Origin: Linnemannia elongata
Taxonomy: Eukaryota > Mortierellomycota > Mortierellomycetes > Mortierellales > Mortierellaceae
NCBI GenBank assembly: GCA_036320915.1
Contig: JAXBDG010000010.1
Location: 1,364,001-1,428,000, forward strand
Length of the DNA stretch: 64,000 nucleotides
Direction of reading: 5' to 3'
Shown here in pieces: positions 48,147 through 59,043 of the stretch (its first letter is position 1; the number at the start of each line of letters is the position of its first letter). Below the pieces are notes generated by a model. That model was given only the letters and a program-made list of their open reading frames with translations, ran no database searches and was not told the DNA's origin. The translations under genes were made by a program, and so were the position numbers.

Positions 48147-50717
48147 ATGCAGTTATCACTTTCCCTCAGCACAGCTGTGCTACTCCTGCTACGGCTGCCC
48201 CTGTTCCTCACGACGACCACCACAACCATCACTCACACCCAAGCCCAAGAAGTACCACCAATAACAGCACCACCGCCGCCACCGTCACCGTCACCAACAA
48301 CTGGACCATACAACCCCACATCACTATATAGCGTCCAATCGGTATTCGTCGAGGGACAGGCCCTCTACGTCCACGGCGGATTGAATAGTGTCACTGGTGT
48401 ACCATCAGGTCAAACATTCGCCTTAGACCTCTCTGTCTCCTGGAAGACCAGTCAACCGGCCTTCAAACAACTTTCTACTTCGTTTCCCTCCTCTGCCATC
48501 ACCAGCGCCCTTATGCCAGACAAGAACAAATGGGTAATGACCAATGGCACCCAGGCTGTCTTTTATTCTATCGAGAAGGATACATGGAATAACCCTATCA
48601 CATTAACCGAGTTGAACCCCAAGCCGGGGTTGCCCGCGGTGACGGATATGTCGACGGGCGTGGTCTACTTCGTGAATGGGTTTGTTATGCTGGGCGGGAG
48701 CGCCCCTGCTGTCGAGACGATACCGGTGATGATGATGTTGAAGTTAGTTAATGGCTTGAATACATTTTCGTCTATGGGCACTTCGACCAAGTTCACGGTT
48801 GTTGATAGTGGATATGCGAGCTGTTGGAGCACCCTCCGAAAGTCGATCCTTCTTCATGGTGGGCTGACCGGGTCGCCCAACCTCATCTACCAAAGGACGC
48901 TCTACGAGTTCAATACGACACTGTCTACGTTCGCCACGATTAATGACAACGGTGCGATACCCACGGCGCGGTCTGGACACTGCATGGTGGAGGCGTACAA
49001 TGGGACCAAGATTGTGCTGTTTGGAGGGGTGGACCAGACGAGCGCGGGATTGTCGGATATCTATTTCTTGGATGTCGCGACGTTGACGTGGACGACGGGA
49101 AAGACGGGCGGAGCTGGAGTCGGGAGGGCTTATGCTGCCTGTGCGGTGACGAACGACAGGTTTGTTGCCTGGGGTGGAGCCTCGAAGATCAATGGCGACT
49201 TTGTGGCCGTACCGGCGACCAATGCGACGGTTGTTTACGACTTAATCCAGAACAAATGGATAACGACATTTTCGCCTCTTAAGACCAACAGTACTTCACC
49301 GGACCCTGACCCCTCGACTCCTTCCGCTGGTGGAGAGACCTCATCCTCGAAGGGTGCTCTCATTGGAGGGATTGTTGGAGGAGTTATTGCGCTTGCTGCG
49401 ATTGCAGTGTTCATCTTCTTTTGTCGACGTCGTTCAGCTCGCAGGAAAGAAAGTAAGGAAAAGAAGATGTCCTTCGCAACCTTTGCTGCCATGCCTGTCG
49501 TGACCGCCAGGACCGGTTCTACCTCGGACGACTCCCACCCAGACCACCAGCAACAGCAGCAGCAGCAGCAGCGGAGGAACACGAGGGAGACTGAGAAGGA
49601 TGATGAGGAGCAGGATGAATGTGGGAGAGAAGAGAAGCTTCTGGACGACGATAACGATGGGATTACTTACGTCGTCGGATCACGCGCCATGCCTACGTCC
49701 CCTACTGAATCGTCCTTCCGCAATTCCGGCATCATTCCTCAAAATCACAACTATCAAAAACTCCAACAGGTACCACCGACCCAACAACCACTTCAACAAC
49801 CATTGCAACCACTGCAACCACTATCGCTAATTCAGGAACAACAACAAGCCTACCATTCTACCGGTGGGATCCCATTCCCACCTCCTCCAGCTAGCGCTGC
49901 GAATGTCTCCACTGGATACACTGTCCCTGTCCTCAAGTTCTTCAACCCAACCGCCAACACTCCCACCAGTCCTACCACCACGTCTCCTTTTACCAATACT
50001 CCCATCCCTATCCCTTCATCCCCTGTCGCATCTGTCATCCCTCTTCCCCCTCCTTCAATACCTCAACGTCCTCAATCACTCATCCCCGGTGGATTCATTG
50101 CTCCACGCGTTGTCCACCCACCCTCTTCCTCTCAGCCAAAAGAGCCTTCCTACACTACTCTCATCCCTTACTTCTCCCCTATCGCCTCCGTCTCCTCTCT
50201 TCCTACTACATCTCAGAGTCCTCATTCAATTATTCCCGTCAACAACAGCAACAACCTAGCTTACACCAACGATCAATACCATGACCAACAAGGAAAAGAG
50301 GAAGTACTCCGCCAAATACTACAACAACAACAAAGAACACCACCCACTGTTGAGTACGGCCCCAACTCTTCACCAGCCCTGTCCTATTTGGCCATCAGCT
50401 CACAATGGACGAGCTCCCATGGATCCACGCTTGCCGCTCCTCCTCCTGCTCCTGGTACTGGTAGCAATCCTTATTCCACCTTCTCTCCATCACCGCTGTC
50501 AGGCTTTCCTACCGGCCCTGCTCCTGTTAGCGGTAATGGCTTTGCGGCTTTCACACCTTCGCCGTTGTCGTCGTACTCCGACAGTACTGAGGCCAGGAAT
50601 TCGCTGTCATTTGTACCTGTTGTCGACGGTGACATTGGAGGTAAAGATCCTCAAAAGACTGGTGATGGGTTGACGCCTCCGACCACCCCTCCTCGCAACC
50701 CTCACGGCACCCTTTAA
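48147..50717 (+). CDS. Kelch-repeat single-pass membrane protein
   Basis: Single exon of 856 residues from ATG 48147. A signal peptide (MQLSLSLSTAVLLLLRLPLF) leads to a Kelch beta-propeller (residues ~55-380) with blade motifs GQALYVHGG, KSILLHGGL, ARSGHCMVEAYNGTKIVLFG, LSDIYFLDVATLTW and DRFVAWGGA. A Gly/Ala/Ile transmembrane helix at ~401-426 (GALIGGIVGGVIALAAIAVF) is followed by a Cys-Arg-rich stop-transfer and a ~430-residue Gln/Pro/Ser-rich cytoplasmic tail. Topology is type I: propeller outside, disordered tail inside. A surface-sensor or adhesion role is inference. It is the middle member of a tandem cluster. ATG 47775 in the same frame was rejected as the start because a signal peptide begins at 48147. 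Confidence 0.82.
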   Translation: MQLSLSLSTAVLLLLRLPLFLTTTTTTITHTQAQEVPPITAPPPPPSPSPTTGPYNPTSLYSVQSVFVEGQALYVHGGLNSVTGVPSGQTFALDLSVSWKTSQPAFKQLSTSFPSSAITSALMPDKNKWVMTNGTQAVFYSIEKDTWNNPITLTELNPKPGLPAVTDMSTGVVYFVNGFVMLGGSAPAVETIPVMMMLKLVNGLNTFSSMGTSTKFTVVDSGYASCWSTLRKSILLHGGLTGSPNLIYQRTLYEFNTTLSTFATINDNGAIPTARSGHCMVEAYNGTKIVLFGGVDQTSAGLSDIYFLDVATLTWTTGKTGGAGVGRAYAACAVTNDRFVAWGGASKINGDFVAVPATNATVVYDLIQNKWITTFSPLKTNSTSPDPDPSTPSAGGETSSSKGALIGGIVGGVIALAAIAVFIFFCRRRSARRKESKEKKMSFATFAAMPVVTARTGSTSDDSHPDHQQQQQQQQRRNTRETEKDDEEQDECGREEKLLDDDNDGITYVVGSRAMPTSPTESSFRNSGIIPQNHNYQKLQQVPPTQQPLQQPLQPLQPLSLIQEQQQAYHSTGGIPFPPPPASAANVSTGYTVPVLKFFNPTANTPTSPTTTSPFTNTPIPIPSSPVASVIPLPPPSIPQRPQSLIPGGFIAPRVVHPPSSSQPKEPSYTTLIPYFSPIASVSSLPTTSQSPHSIIPVNNSNNLAYTNDQYHDQQGKEEVLRQILQQQQRTPPTVEYGPNSSPALSYLAISSQWTSSHGSTLAAPPPAPGTGSNPYSTFSPSPLSGFPTGPAPVSGNGFAAFTPSPLSSYSDSTEARNSLSFVPVVDGDIGGKDPQKTGDGLTPPTTPPRNPHGTL

Positions 50718-51374
50718 TACCCAACAGGAGGATGGGCTTCTACTTTACCCCTTTTTTCCATTAATTTTTTCATCCCTCATAATAAAAGCATTAGTTAAGC
50801 ATTTTTCAGGAACAAAAGGGAGGTGAGAAAAAAGCGTGTCTTTTTTTTTGTGTGTGAGTATCTCTCTCCCTTTGAATGTTTTTATGCACAGCCCAAAGTG
50901 TAATAAAAAACACAATAAAAAAACAATCAACAAAAAAGTAAGGCATTTTTTTCAATCGGTTGGGTGGATAAGCTGCAAACAGGAACAATATACTTGCTCG
51001 TTTTTTTGTGCTGGGGATGAATGAAGTTCGACGCATCCTCAAGCAAGACGGAGTCGTCCGATGACAAAAAAAAAAAAAAAGGCCTTAAATCAAGGCAATG
51101 CTAGACGCTCTGTATTGAAAAAAGGGAGTGGACTGGTCCGAAAGAAATGAGGACTACGTCAATTGCTCTTGTTAGTGGCTGTGGGTTTGGCGCACACAGG
51201 CCACGTACATGTGCACTTAAAGGCCGATAGGTGAATTTGTCTGAGGCATCGACGTGTGAAGGTAGCAGACACGCAAAGGGAAAGCAACGCTAAGTGTGTG
51301 GAAGGAGAGTACATGCAGAGAAAGACGAAATCGAGCAGGAGGGGGAAGCCATAATCTCATTCCAGTGCCAAATA

Positions 51375-51423
<49 letters not shown>

Positions 51424-52345
51424 GAGACATAACAAAAACCTTTTTGGTCAATGGTCACTGGCATCTGGGTATGCCTTGCGTGAATATAGTTTTTTTTTTT
51501 GCTTTGCCAAAAAATCAAAGGATGAGTGCCATCCTTGAATCTACCTTACCAATGCTCATTTTCGTTTGATTTTTTTTTCACTGCACCTTCACTGTACTTT
51601 CATGCCCCCATGCCATCGCTTGACCAATTCTTTCAATCTTCGTCTTCATCATGATGACCCTCTCCTTGTCGTTTGGTGAGAGTTGGCTTACACATCCCTT
51701 CGATCACAAAAAGGAAGATAAGTGTATGTTAAAGAGAGAAGGAGGAGAGAGAAGTTGGCTCTCATGATAGATTTCTTTCTTGTGTTCACCGTGAGGTGAA
51801 GACCCATCACGCAAGTAATATACAACGGACGGACGGACAGACCGAAGAAAACAGCCCACCAATGAGGCCAAACAACAAACAAACAAGCAAACAAGTTGTC
51901 GCTGTTGTTGTTGTTGTTATTGTGAGTGACAAAGAAGAAATAAGGTCTGCAAGATTCTTTGGCGGTGCTACCAACTTGTGTCGGAACCAAATAACATGAA
52001 TATGCCCATTCTCTCCCATTCCCTTCTTTTTGCTGGCGAGAGAAAGAGCGAGCTGATGCTCAGACTTTTCTAACTGAACACTTTGTTTGATTTGCTTCTC
52101 TGTAATTGTTGTTCATCTTCCCTTCCCTTGCGTCTTCTCGTTCGCCTTTCTCCTTTCTTTTCTCTTCTCTTTTCTTCTCTTTCTTTTTTTTTGCCCTTCA
52201 CGCTTCCACTCGTCCCTTACTTCTTCCTCCCCTCCACGTCCCTTTCTTCCTTTTTACCATTTTTCATATTCCTCGTTTTCATTCACCTCTCTTCATTTTT
52301 TTTGTGCACGGTGTACCCTCGTGCACGTAAACATCTACATCAACC
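50718..52345. other. intergenic region, no gene recognised
   Basis: About 1.6 kb between two Kelch genes. It has a 44-bp poly-A run at 51376-51419, shorter A and T runs (51065-51079, 51490-51500) and a pyrimidine-rich stretch (52100-52320) upstream of the next ATG. Confidence 0.6.
51376..51419 (+). repeat. 44-bp poly-A homopolymer
   Basis: Uninterrupted A run. It could be the tail of a degraded retroposed sequence, but no target duplication or adjacent element was seen. Confidence 0.9.
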
Positions 52346-54031
52346 ATGCGACCAAACCTCTCGCTCAGCGCTACCCTCATCCTCCTCTCCCTTTCCTCCT
52401 CCCCCTTATGTACCAATGCTCAATCTGCGATAACTACCCTCTACGGAAGCCAATCCATCTTCATCGAGGGCAAAGGCCTCTACATTCACGGCGGAACCGT
52501 CAGCGACACATCCGACACGATCAAGAACCCCAACTCTGGGCAGACCTTTGTCATCAACCTCAACAACACCTGGTCCATCGAGAGCCCCGATATCCGACCC
52601 CTACCTACTTTGTACCCCTCTGGCGGAACTGGAAGCACATTGTTCAACAACAAAACGTCTTGGTTTTTGAAGGGTACCAACGCGGTCCATATCTTTGACA
52701 TGGAATCCGAGACCTGGGCTCTGGAGGAGGTTGATAATAACATTAACCCGTACCCGTCGCTGGCAGCTGTCGCGGTGCCGATGGACAATGATTATGTCTA
52801 TCTTATCAATGGTTACAAAGACGCGAACGCGACGAACAGCACTGCGCTCATGATGAGGTATAACGTCCAAGCTCATTTGGTCGAGCCCATGCTGCACGCT
52901 ATGCCCGTCGCGACCGACCATGTCAGTATCTGGAGCACGCTGAAGGGGTCTGCATTTATCTATGGAGGTGCTGACTATGCCGACCAGTCGCTCTTCGAAT
53001 TCTTCCCGGGTAACCCTAAAGATATCACGTCTGTCAAGCGCGCCATCTTTGGTGACATCCCCGCAGGGCGGTTCGGACACTGCATGGTCGAGGCTTATGG
53101 GGGTGCCCAGATTTATGTCTTTGGAGGCAACACCAAACAAGGGACCACCTCGGATATCTACAGAATCGATGCGCATACGATGAGATGGACCCGACTCGGA
53201 GCAGGACCGACATACACCGCCAGGGCGTTTGCGGCTTGCGCCGTGACCAATGACATGTTTGTTGCCTGGGGAGGAGCCACATGGGACCCAACCAACAAGC
53301 GGTATACGGTTGTCACGAAACCCATTGTCGTGTACAACATGCGTACAGGAGAGTGGCCCTCGACCTTTGACCCAACCCTTGCAGCAAACTCGACTCCACC
53401 AACAGGCATCCCCCCCTCTCATGACGACGACGATTCGGTACCACGCTTGATCCCCTTGGGTGGTATTCTCGCAGGAGTCGCAGGGATTCTGTTGTTGGCT
53501 GGCATTGGTGTTGGGGTCTGTTACTGTCGTCGAAAGCGACAGACCCGTCGTGGGATGCCCTTCATGAAGGTCGGTGATCACGATGGTGGTGATGACGACG
53601 ACGACAAAATTCTTAAAGGAGGCAAGAACGGGTTCTCTTCTTCTTCTACTCCTCCATCTTCCTACAAGATGAACCACCTCCAAGGCAACGAGAACGGCAA
53701 CAGCGGCGATTCGGACCAGCAACACCCATACCACCAGCAACATCCATACCAGGAACAACAACACCACTACCAACAAGAGCCCCTTCTGGACCCCTTTGCC
53801 GATTCCACGCATGGTCACGGTCATTTCGATCTGAGTAAGAGAGATGGGTATGAAGCGTCGCCCTCTGTAGGATACCAACAACCCCCCGGTGGGAACCCAT
53901 TCGCCTCTGTGCACGATGCCTCGGTGAAGGTGGATGTAAAGGATTATGGTAGACCTGATGGGCGCGTTCCTGGTTTTGGAGGCGGTTATACTGGTGGTGC
54001 TTCTGGAGGACGAAATCCGTACTCGCAATAG
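52346..54031 (+). CDS. Kelch-repeat single-pass membrane protein
   Basis: Single exon of 561 residues. It has a signal peptide (MRPNLSLSATLILLSLSSSP) and Kelch blades including GKGLYIHGG, SAFIYGGADY, GRFGHCMVEAYGGAQIYVFG, TSDIYRIDAHTMRW and MFVAWGGATWD. A transmembrane helix at ~366-392 (LGGILAGVAGILLLAGIGVG) is followed by CYCRRKRQ and a His/Gln/Gly-rich cytoplasmic tail. The layout matches the upstream paralogue but the tail is much shorter. RFGHCMVEAY and FAACAVTND are also visible in the pseudogene, so the three arose by tandem duplication. Confidence 0.85.
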   Translation: MRPNLSLSATLILLSLSSSPLCTNAQSAITTLYGSQSIFIEGKGLYIHGGTVSDTSDTIKNPNSGQTFVINLNNTWSIESPDIRPLPTLYPSGGTGSTLFNNKTSWFLKGTNAVHIFDMESETWALEEVDNNINPYPSLAAVAVPMDNDYVYLINGYKDANATNSTALMMRYNVQAHLVEPMLHAMPVATDHVSIWSTLKGSAFIYGGADYADQSLFEFFPGNPKDITSVKRAIFGDIPAGRFGHCMVEAYGGAQIYVFGGNTKQGTTSDIYRIDAHTMRWTRLGAGPTYTARAFAACAVTNDMFVAWGGATWDPTNKRYTVVTKPIVVYNMRTGEWPSTFDPTLAANSTPPTGIPPSHDDDDSVPRLIPLGGILAGVAGILLLAGIGVGVCYCRRKRQTRRGMPFMKVGDHDGGDDDDDKILKGGKNGFSSSSTPPSSYKMNHLQGNENGNSGDSDQQHPYHQQHPYQEQQHHYQQEPLLDPFADSTHGHGHFDLSKRDGYEASPSVGYQQPPGGNPFASVHDASVKVDVKDYGRPDGRVPGFGGGYTGGASGGRNPYSQ

Positions 54032-55171
54032 ACAGCGCACAAACTTTTGCTTTTTTTCATAAACCTTTTATTTATTTTCATTCTTCTTACAAAAGAGGAG
54101 TGTTGGCAAGGCGAGAGGACAATGTGATGCGACGAAGTTGGTGAGAGTGAGTGGACTGTTGATCTCTTTGACTTTAAACAAGCGAGCGATGAGATTTTTG
54201 TGTCAAGGAAATGGTTAATGATGAGTGAAGAGAAGAAGGGAGAGAGAAGGGAGGGAATTAATAAATGATCTTTCTGTCTTGATGATCAACCGTATTGGTC
54301 TTAAATATTGATCAACCACGAAACAACGCGAACGTGACAGACTTGACGATGGATATTAAACGCGTTCGTCTATCCATTACCGAGTTCAACGTGCAGACCT
54401 TTCTCGCTTGTCCACAGCTAGTCTGCTGCAATTGCGATCTTACCTTAACAGTCTTGAAAGAGCGGGATAGTCAATAAACGTACAAGCCAACGGCATGGTC
54501 CAAAGCGATTTAGTGCCAATCCCTCCGTGGCTTGCCAAGAACGAAGGATAAAGTCCCGTTCTCCATGCGCTTTTACTTCCCCCTCAGCTCATCTTTTTAT
54601 CTCTCTCACCGGAGTGATTGCTGCGGGAGACGTTCCGTTCCCGTTACATCACATCTCCCAATTGCATCTATCAGTGCATCAGAGGGATCGTGCGAAAAGT
54701 GTTTCCCTCCCTCTCCTTGTCTCCCAGGTATGGGCAATTGACAATGCTTGAGGGACATAAGGAGAAGGAAGACAATCAATTACGATATGTCTGTCATTCA
54801 TTCCACTTCGCACTTTCATGGACTAAAATACGGCGTCTGTTTGCCTCCTGTCTAACCTCTCACCCTTTCTCTCCCATGCAATTGAATTGCCTTCCCAATC
54901 TGGACTCGAATCGATATTTCTTTTCTGTTTCTTGGCTCGGCGAAACCTAAATCGATGTTTTGCCAAGAATTCATTCTTGGCTTCTATTTCCCCTCTTGTG
55001 CTCTCCTCTCTCTCTCACACACACATACACTCAGACCAAAAAGTCGACAACAAACATGCTGCGGGGAAAAAAAAATGATATATAAGAGTGCACATGGCCA
55101 CAACATTCCTTCTTGTTCCCATCATTCGCTCTCTCTCTCTCTCTCTCTCTCTCTCAACTGATTCAACAAAC
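54032..55171. other. intergenic region with promoter of the following gene
   Basis: About 1.1 kb. No ORF of note. The last 150 bp contain the shared promoter block and TATA box described separately, and a CT tract (55128-55155). Confidence 0.5.
55031..55086 (+). promoter_or_regulatory. shared promoter block and TATA box (copy 1)
   Basis: tcagaccaaaaagtcgacaa (55031-55050) with core GTCGACA at 55043-55049; TATATAAG follows at 55079-55086, 86 bp before the ATG. The same arrangement is seen upstream of the paralogue at 63314 and of the decayed copy. Confidence 0.6.
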
Positions 55172-56863
55172 ATGGCGACCCACTGCAACAACAGCAACTC
55201 GAGCAGTCAGTTCCCTTCCGTCTGCTGTGTCCACAACACAGAGTCCCAACCTCTGCTCGGCCACCACAGCGGTCATCATACTTCTGGTAGTTCCCAGTAT
55301 CAGCCACCGCCACCAGATTATTATGTTGATATGAGCGGCATTAACAAGGGTGGTCATTGCACCTCTTCAAATGCCCCCTTCCAGCAACAATGTAAGTGAG
55401 CAACACCCCTTGCTTGCTCTATACATAAACGCTTTCTATTCCTCTTTCCTTTCGTATCTAATCATTTCATCATTTTCTCATTCAACATAGGCCACTGCCA
55501 ACAACACTACCACAACCACCACCATCACAGACATCACAGCGACAACCAGAGCGACTGCTCCAGGACCTCCAAGCAGAGGGACACCACTCGATGCGGTGGC
55601 ATCCTCATCGGCTTGTTCTTTGTCTTTTTCTTCATCTTTGTCTCGTCCACTGGCTCTGGCCATTCTCGACCCTCTGGGCCCTGGAACGCTGCGTCAGGAA
55701 GCACCGCAGCCAACCTCAATGGACTGGATTTGCTCTCAAACGACAGCAACAATCTCAACTTTGATCGCTGTCGCGATAACGCCATTGAATGGGACGGACC
55801 CTCGACCTTCACGACTGATGTCAAGAACTTCCGACTTAAGATTGGCCAAGGCAATATCTTTTCGCGTGTCAACATCTCGACTGGTCCTGTTGCGCTCCCT
55901 ACTTTTCATATCCTTGGTGAGGTCTCTCCTTATGAGGATAATGTGAAGAATAGCAAGCCTACCATTTCTCGCAGAGAGAAGATTGATATTGATTACTTGG
56001 GACTCCATGTCGAGATCGTCGAGATGGACAACCAGTTCGATGCTCAGGTCTGGTACGATAAGAGGGAAGTCGTCGACCCTCGCGATGGACAACATTACCG
56101 TGCCTGTGCTCGCCTTTACTTTGAAGTCATCCTCCCCGAGTCCTTCACCTCCTACGGTTCCATCACTATCGACGGCCCTGTCGTCGTTATCAACGCTCAC
56201 GATCTGGAAAATGTCAAGTTTGACCGTCTTCATTTCGGTTCCTCTGTCGGCGAGATCTCAACCCGCGGCCGTATCCAGTCCGATATTTTTGACGCCAAAT
56301 CCAATACTGGCCTCATCCGCGCAGAAGCAGTTCAGGTTGCTACTGCAGGCAAACCTCTCGATATCCAAGTCTCCTCGATCACCGGCGGCGTGCGATTGAC
56401 TGCCGAGACCACCGATGTCGATGCTTCAGAAGAGAACCCCCACAAGGTCCATGTTTCTACCAACACCGGCCGCATCGAGCTCACCGTCCAACCTTCCACC
56501 TCCTCCGCCATCGCCACCAAGCATGGAAACCTGGATATCTCAACCACCGCCGTCACAGGATCGATCGATGCCACCATCGCCCTCGCCTCCCAGGACCAGA
56601 TCCTCACCCTGACCTCAAGGACCAACACCGGTTCGATCCGCAGCCACATCTCGGACGCCTTCTTGGGTCACTTTGCGCTCTCGACAAAGTGGGGCTCTAC
56701 CCGCGTTGAGCCAGCCAAGGACTCCAAGAGCACGATTACGTACGAGAAGTTGAATGCTCGTGAGAAGATTGGCTCCAAGACGCTGGATGGTGCTGAGAGT
56801 GTTGCGGGGTTGATCGAGATTAGCACCGTTACTGGCAGCACTAGCCTCGAGTTCACCAACTAA
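55172..56863 (+). CDS. type II membrane protein with DUF4097-like beta-solenoid ectodomain
   Basis: Two exons, 55172-55391 and 55491-56863, joined in phase 1, give 530 residues. The N-terminal ~115 residues are cytoplasmic in type: a TESQPLL segment, PPPPDYYVDMSGINKGGH, and a Cys/His-rich stretch at the exon junction. A transmembrane helix (GGILIGLFFVFFFIFVSSTG, ~115-135) has no signal peptide before it. The ectodomain is a series of short beta-strands with TGxI/GxIxxx turns (STNTGRIELT, TKHGNLDIST, SRTNTGSIRS), like DUF4097-type parallel beta-solenoids. Function is unknown; a cell-surface or wall-associated role is inference. A short paralogue and a dead copy follow downstream. Confidence 0.75.
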
Positions 56864-57490
56864 TCGAGAGGAGCGCGTTCTATCTTGTAATGACCCATTC
56901 AATAACAACAGCAGAGGCACATAATGTATTACCACCACATTCTCCTTCCACCTAACACCATGTACATAACGATACCAAAATAAATCACAGAAATATCATA
57001 ATGAAAAAGCGTGTCCGACAATGTATGTTTGTCCATGTGCACGTGGCATGTAAAGCTGGCGATTGCAAGAATGTCAACAAAGTATCCAGCCACCATTGGG
57101 CGCCAAGAGCAATGTTTAATTAGACAAGCAGAAAGGGGAATGCACAAAAGGATCCATTTCGTTTCTGCACTCATGATCAGAGACAACCCTAATAGTGTCA
57201 GAGTACTAATTAAAACGCAACCATATCAGTCTCAATTACTGATCTAACGCAACGTAACAGTCTGGAAGGCTGAAGGGCCTTATAGAGACAGCTCTCCAAA
57301 CGTCATAGCCAATACAGGTTTCGTCGACTTGTCCACGCACCCGCCCATTCTCCCGTCCTACATCTCTCAACGGCATGCCCTTCTTGCCTTCCGTTTCTGG
57401 ACTCGAATTCACCTTTTATTCTTTTGCTCGGTCAGTTCTTTCGTCATAGCCGTAACCTGCGTTTTTTTTTTGTTATTTTCACATACGTCT
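56864..57490. other. intergenic region with a fragment shared with 62.9 kb
   Basis: About 630 bp. 57008-57110 and 57315-57400 match 62890-62985 and 63003-63075 respectively (segmental duplication). Both copies of the first block can be read as A-C-K-x3-CKNV-x-K followed by S-H-(H/Y)-W-A. Confidence 0.55.
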
Positions 57491-57840
57491 GTCAGACCGG
57501 AAGTCGACAGCATTAACACTGGTCTCGCACACATGCAAACACACGAGAGAAAAAATATGAACCAGAGCGCACAATCCATGCAACCCCCCCCCCCCCCCCC
57601 CCTTTTTTTTTTCTCTCTCATCATTTACCCCTCCTCTCACTCCATTGCAACCGAAAAAAAAGGATACCAACCTCCACAGTGATCACAACAGAGGGACACA
57701 GCCTTTTGCTCGATCACCTTAGCGCCCATCATACGTTTTGTAGCTCTCATTATTTAGAACAGGCATTACTACCACTAAAAGAGTACTATTCAACATGAGT
57801 GGCATCGACAGCAACATCAAGGGTGTCCATCACCCGCTTT
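57491..57840 (+). pseudogene. decayed copy of the membrane-protein gene (N-terminal part and promoter)
   Basis: The promoter block is present (gtcagaccggaagtcgacag, 57491-57510), but the TATA position reads AATATGAA and the start codon is lost (ggatacc in place of the paralogue's atggacacc near 57661). Later bases still match the paralogue at 63314: agccttttgctcgat, and the segment for MSGIDSNIKGVHH at 57795-57833. The rest is missing. A C/T homopolymer (57585-57610) splits the leader. Confidence 0.7.
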
Positions 57841-59043
57841 AGCCGCTGTCATTCCCCTTGGCCATATCCCCACTCATTCTCAGCTGTCTTCTCTACCTTA
57901 GCTCCTCTATTTTTGGTCGATCCCTTAATTATTTAAACATTAGCTCTACCTTGCATCCCTCCTTTATTTTTTGATGCCTTTTCTCTCCATGCCCTTGAAC
58001 CATGTCCTATTTCATCCCTTAATCTTATCCCACCCTCCCACAACCCGTCCCTCTTGACAGGTATTTAATCGCAACCTATTCGGTTTTGGTATGATAGGAT
58101 GATAGGAAGTGCAGGCATTAAAGGACCAGGGAAATTACCTTACCCTGAATGCCTCAGGCCTGTTGGACTATAATATCCATCGATGCCAGTTTCTCTCCTA
58201 CCGTAGCATGGTTCAGCACCCCTATTTATTTTAATGATCGATTTTGCGTATATTTGTAGTTCACAACGGCTTTTTAAGGAGCCATTAGTCGCAACCTTGC
58301 TCTCAATCATTGATCTGATGGGTGTTATCAGAAACCGATGGGCGAAGTAAGTCGAGAGACCCAACCCATCACGGCTCTTTTACTTTTTAAATTAGCAATA
58401 CTCCTCCCCCCTTCCCCTATTCTCTTTCTGCTTTCTGCATGTTCAATAGTGCATGATGTTTGCCCAGGAAACGACTTTTGTCCATTTCTTCCCATATAAC
58501 ATTGCAATATGGGATGGCACAAAGCAAACAGTTAAAACTACTACCGTCTCCTTTTGCTTCTTTTCCCTCTTGACAACTCCTCTCACATGCATCCATCGTC
58601 TTCATTATTGCACACATCAACAACCCCATCCATCGCCTACACCTTTTTTCATTCGTTGTTCTCCACCGCCCCGCAGTGCACTTGTTCGAAATCAACTCTT
58701 CAATCAGCCGATACCTTGATCTCGATCAAACGTAAGAGTACTCGAATCATTAGAACACAGCAACGTAATCAACAGCGGCTAATGGTGCTCATAAATTGTC
58801 CATCACTCTCCTAAGGCGTGTCTTTCGTCAAAAGTCATTCACAGCACGATCGCGCGATCCTTTGACAAGCATCGCTCATACACAAACGGCACACTACTGA
58901 TGAGTTTAGCGAGATACGCCCAAACTCTATTAAAAAACCTCGCCAGTTGCTAACATGCCTTTGTCCTTCCAATTCGCATAGACGGTTCGCCACCTTCCGC
59001 AAATAATTGAAGAACTCGGATACTCAACAAAACCAACAAGAAG
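57841..59043. other. intergenic region, no complete gene recognised
   Basis: About 1.2 kb with pyrimidine-rich stretches and no convincing ORF. The last 62 bp (58982-59043) look like the end of a lost upstream exon of the NACHT gene. Confidence 0.5.

Noticed and set aside
51376..51419. Poly-A run as the tail of a LINE or processed retrogene
   Set aside because: No upstream reverse-transcriptase remnant, spliced gene copy or flanking duplication was found; it was listed only as a homopolymer.
52601..54040. 479-residue minus-strand ORF opposite the Kelch gene
   Set aside because: It is the antisense shadow of the Kelch gene; the plus strand has signal peptide, Kelch blades and a TM helix.
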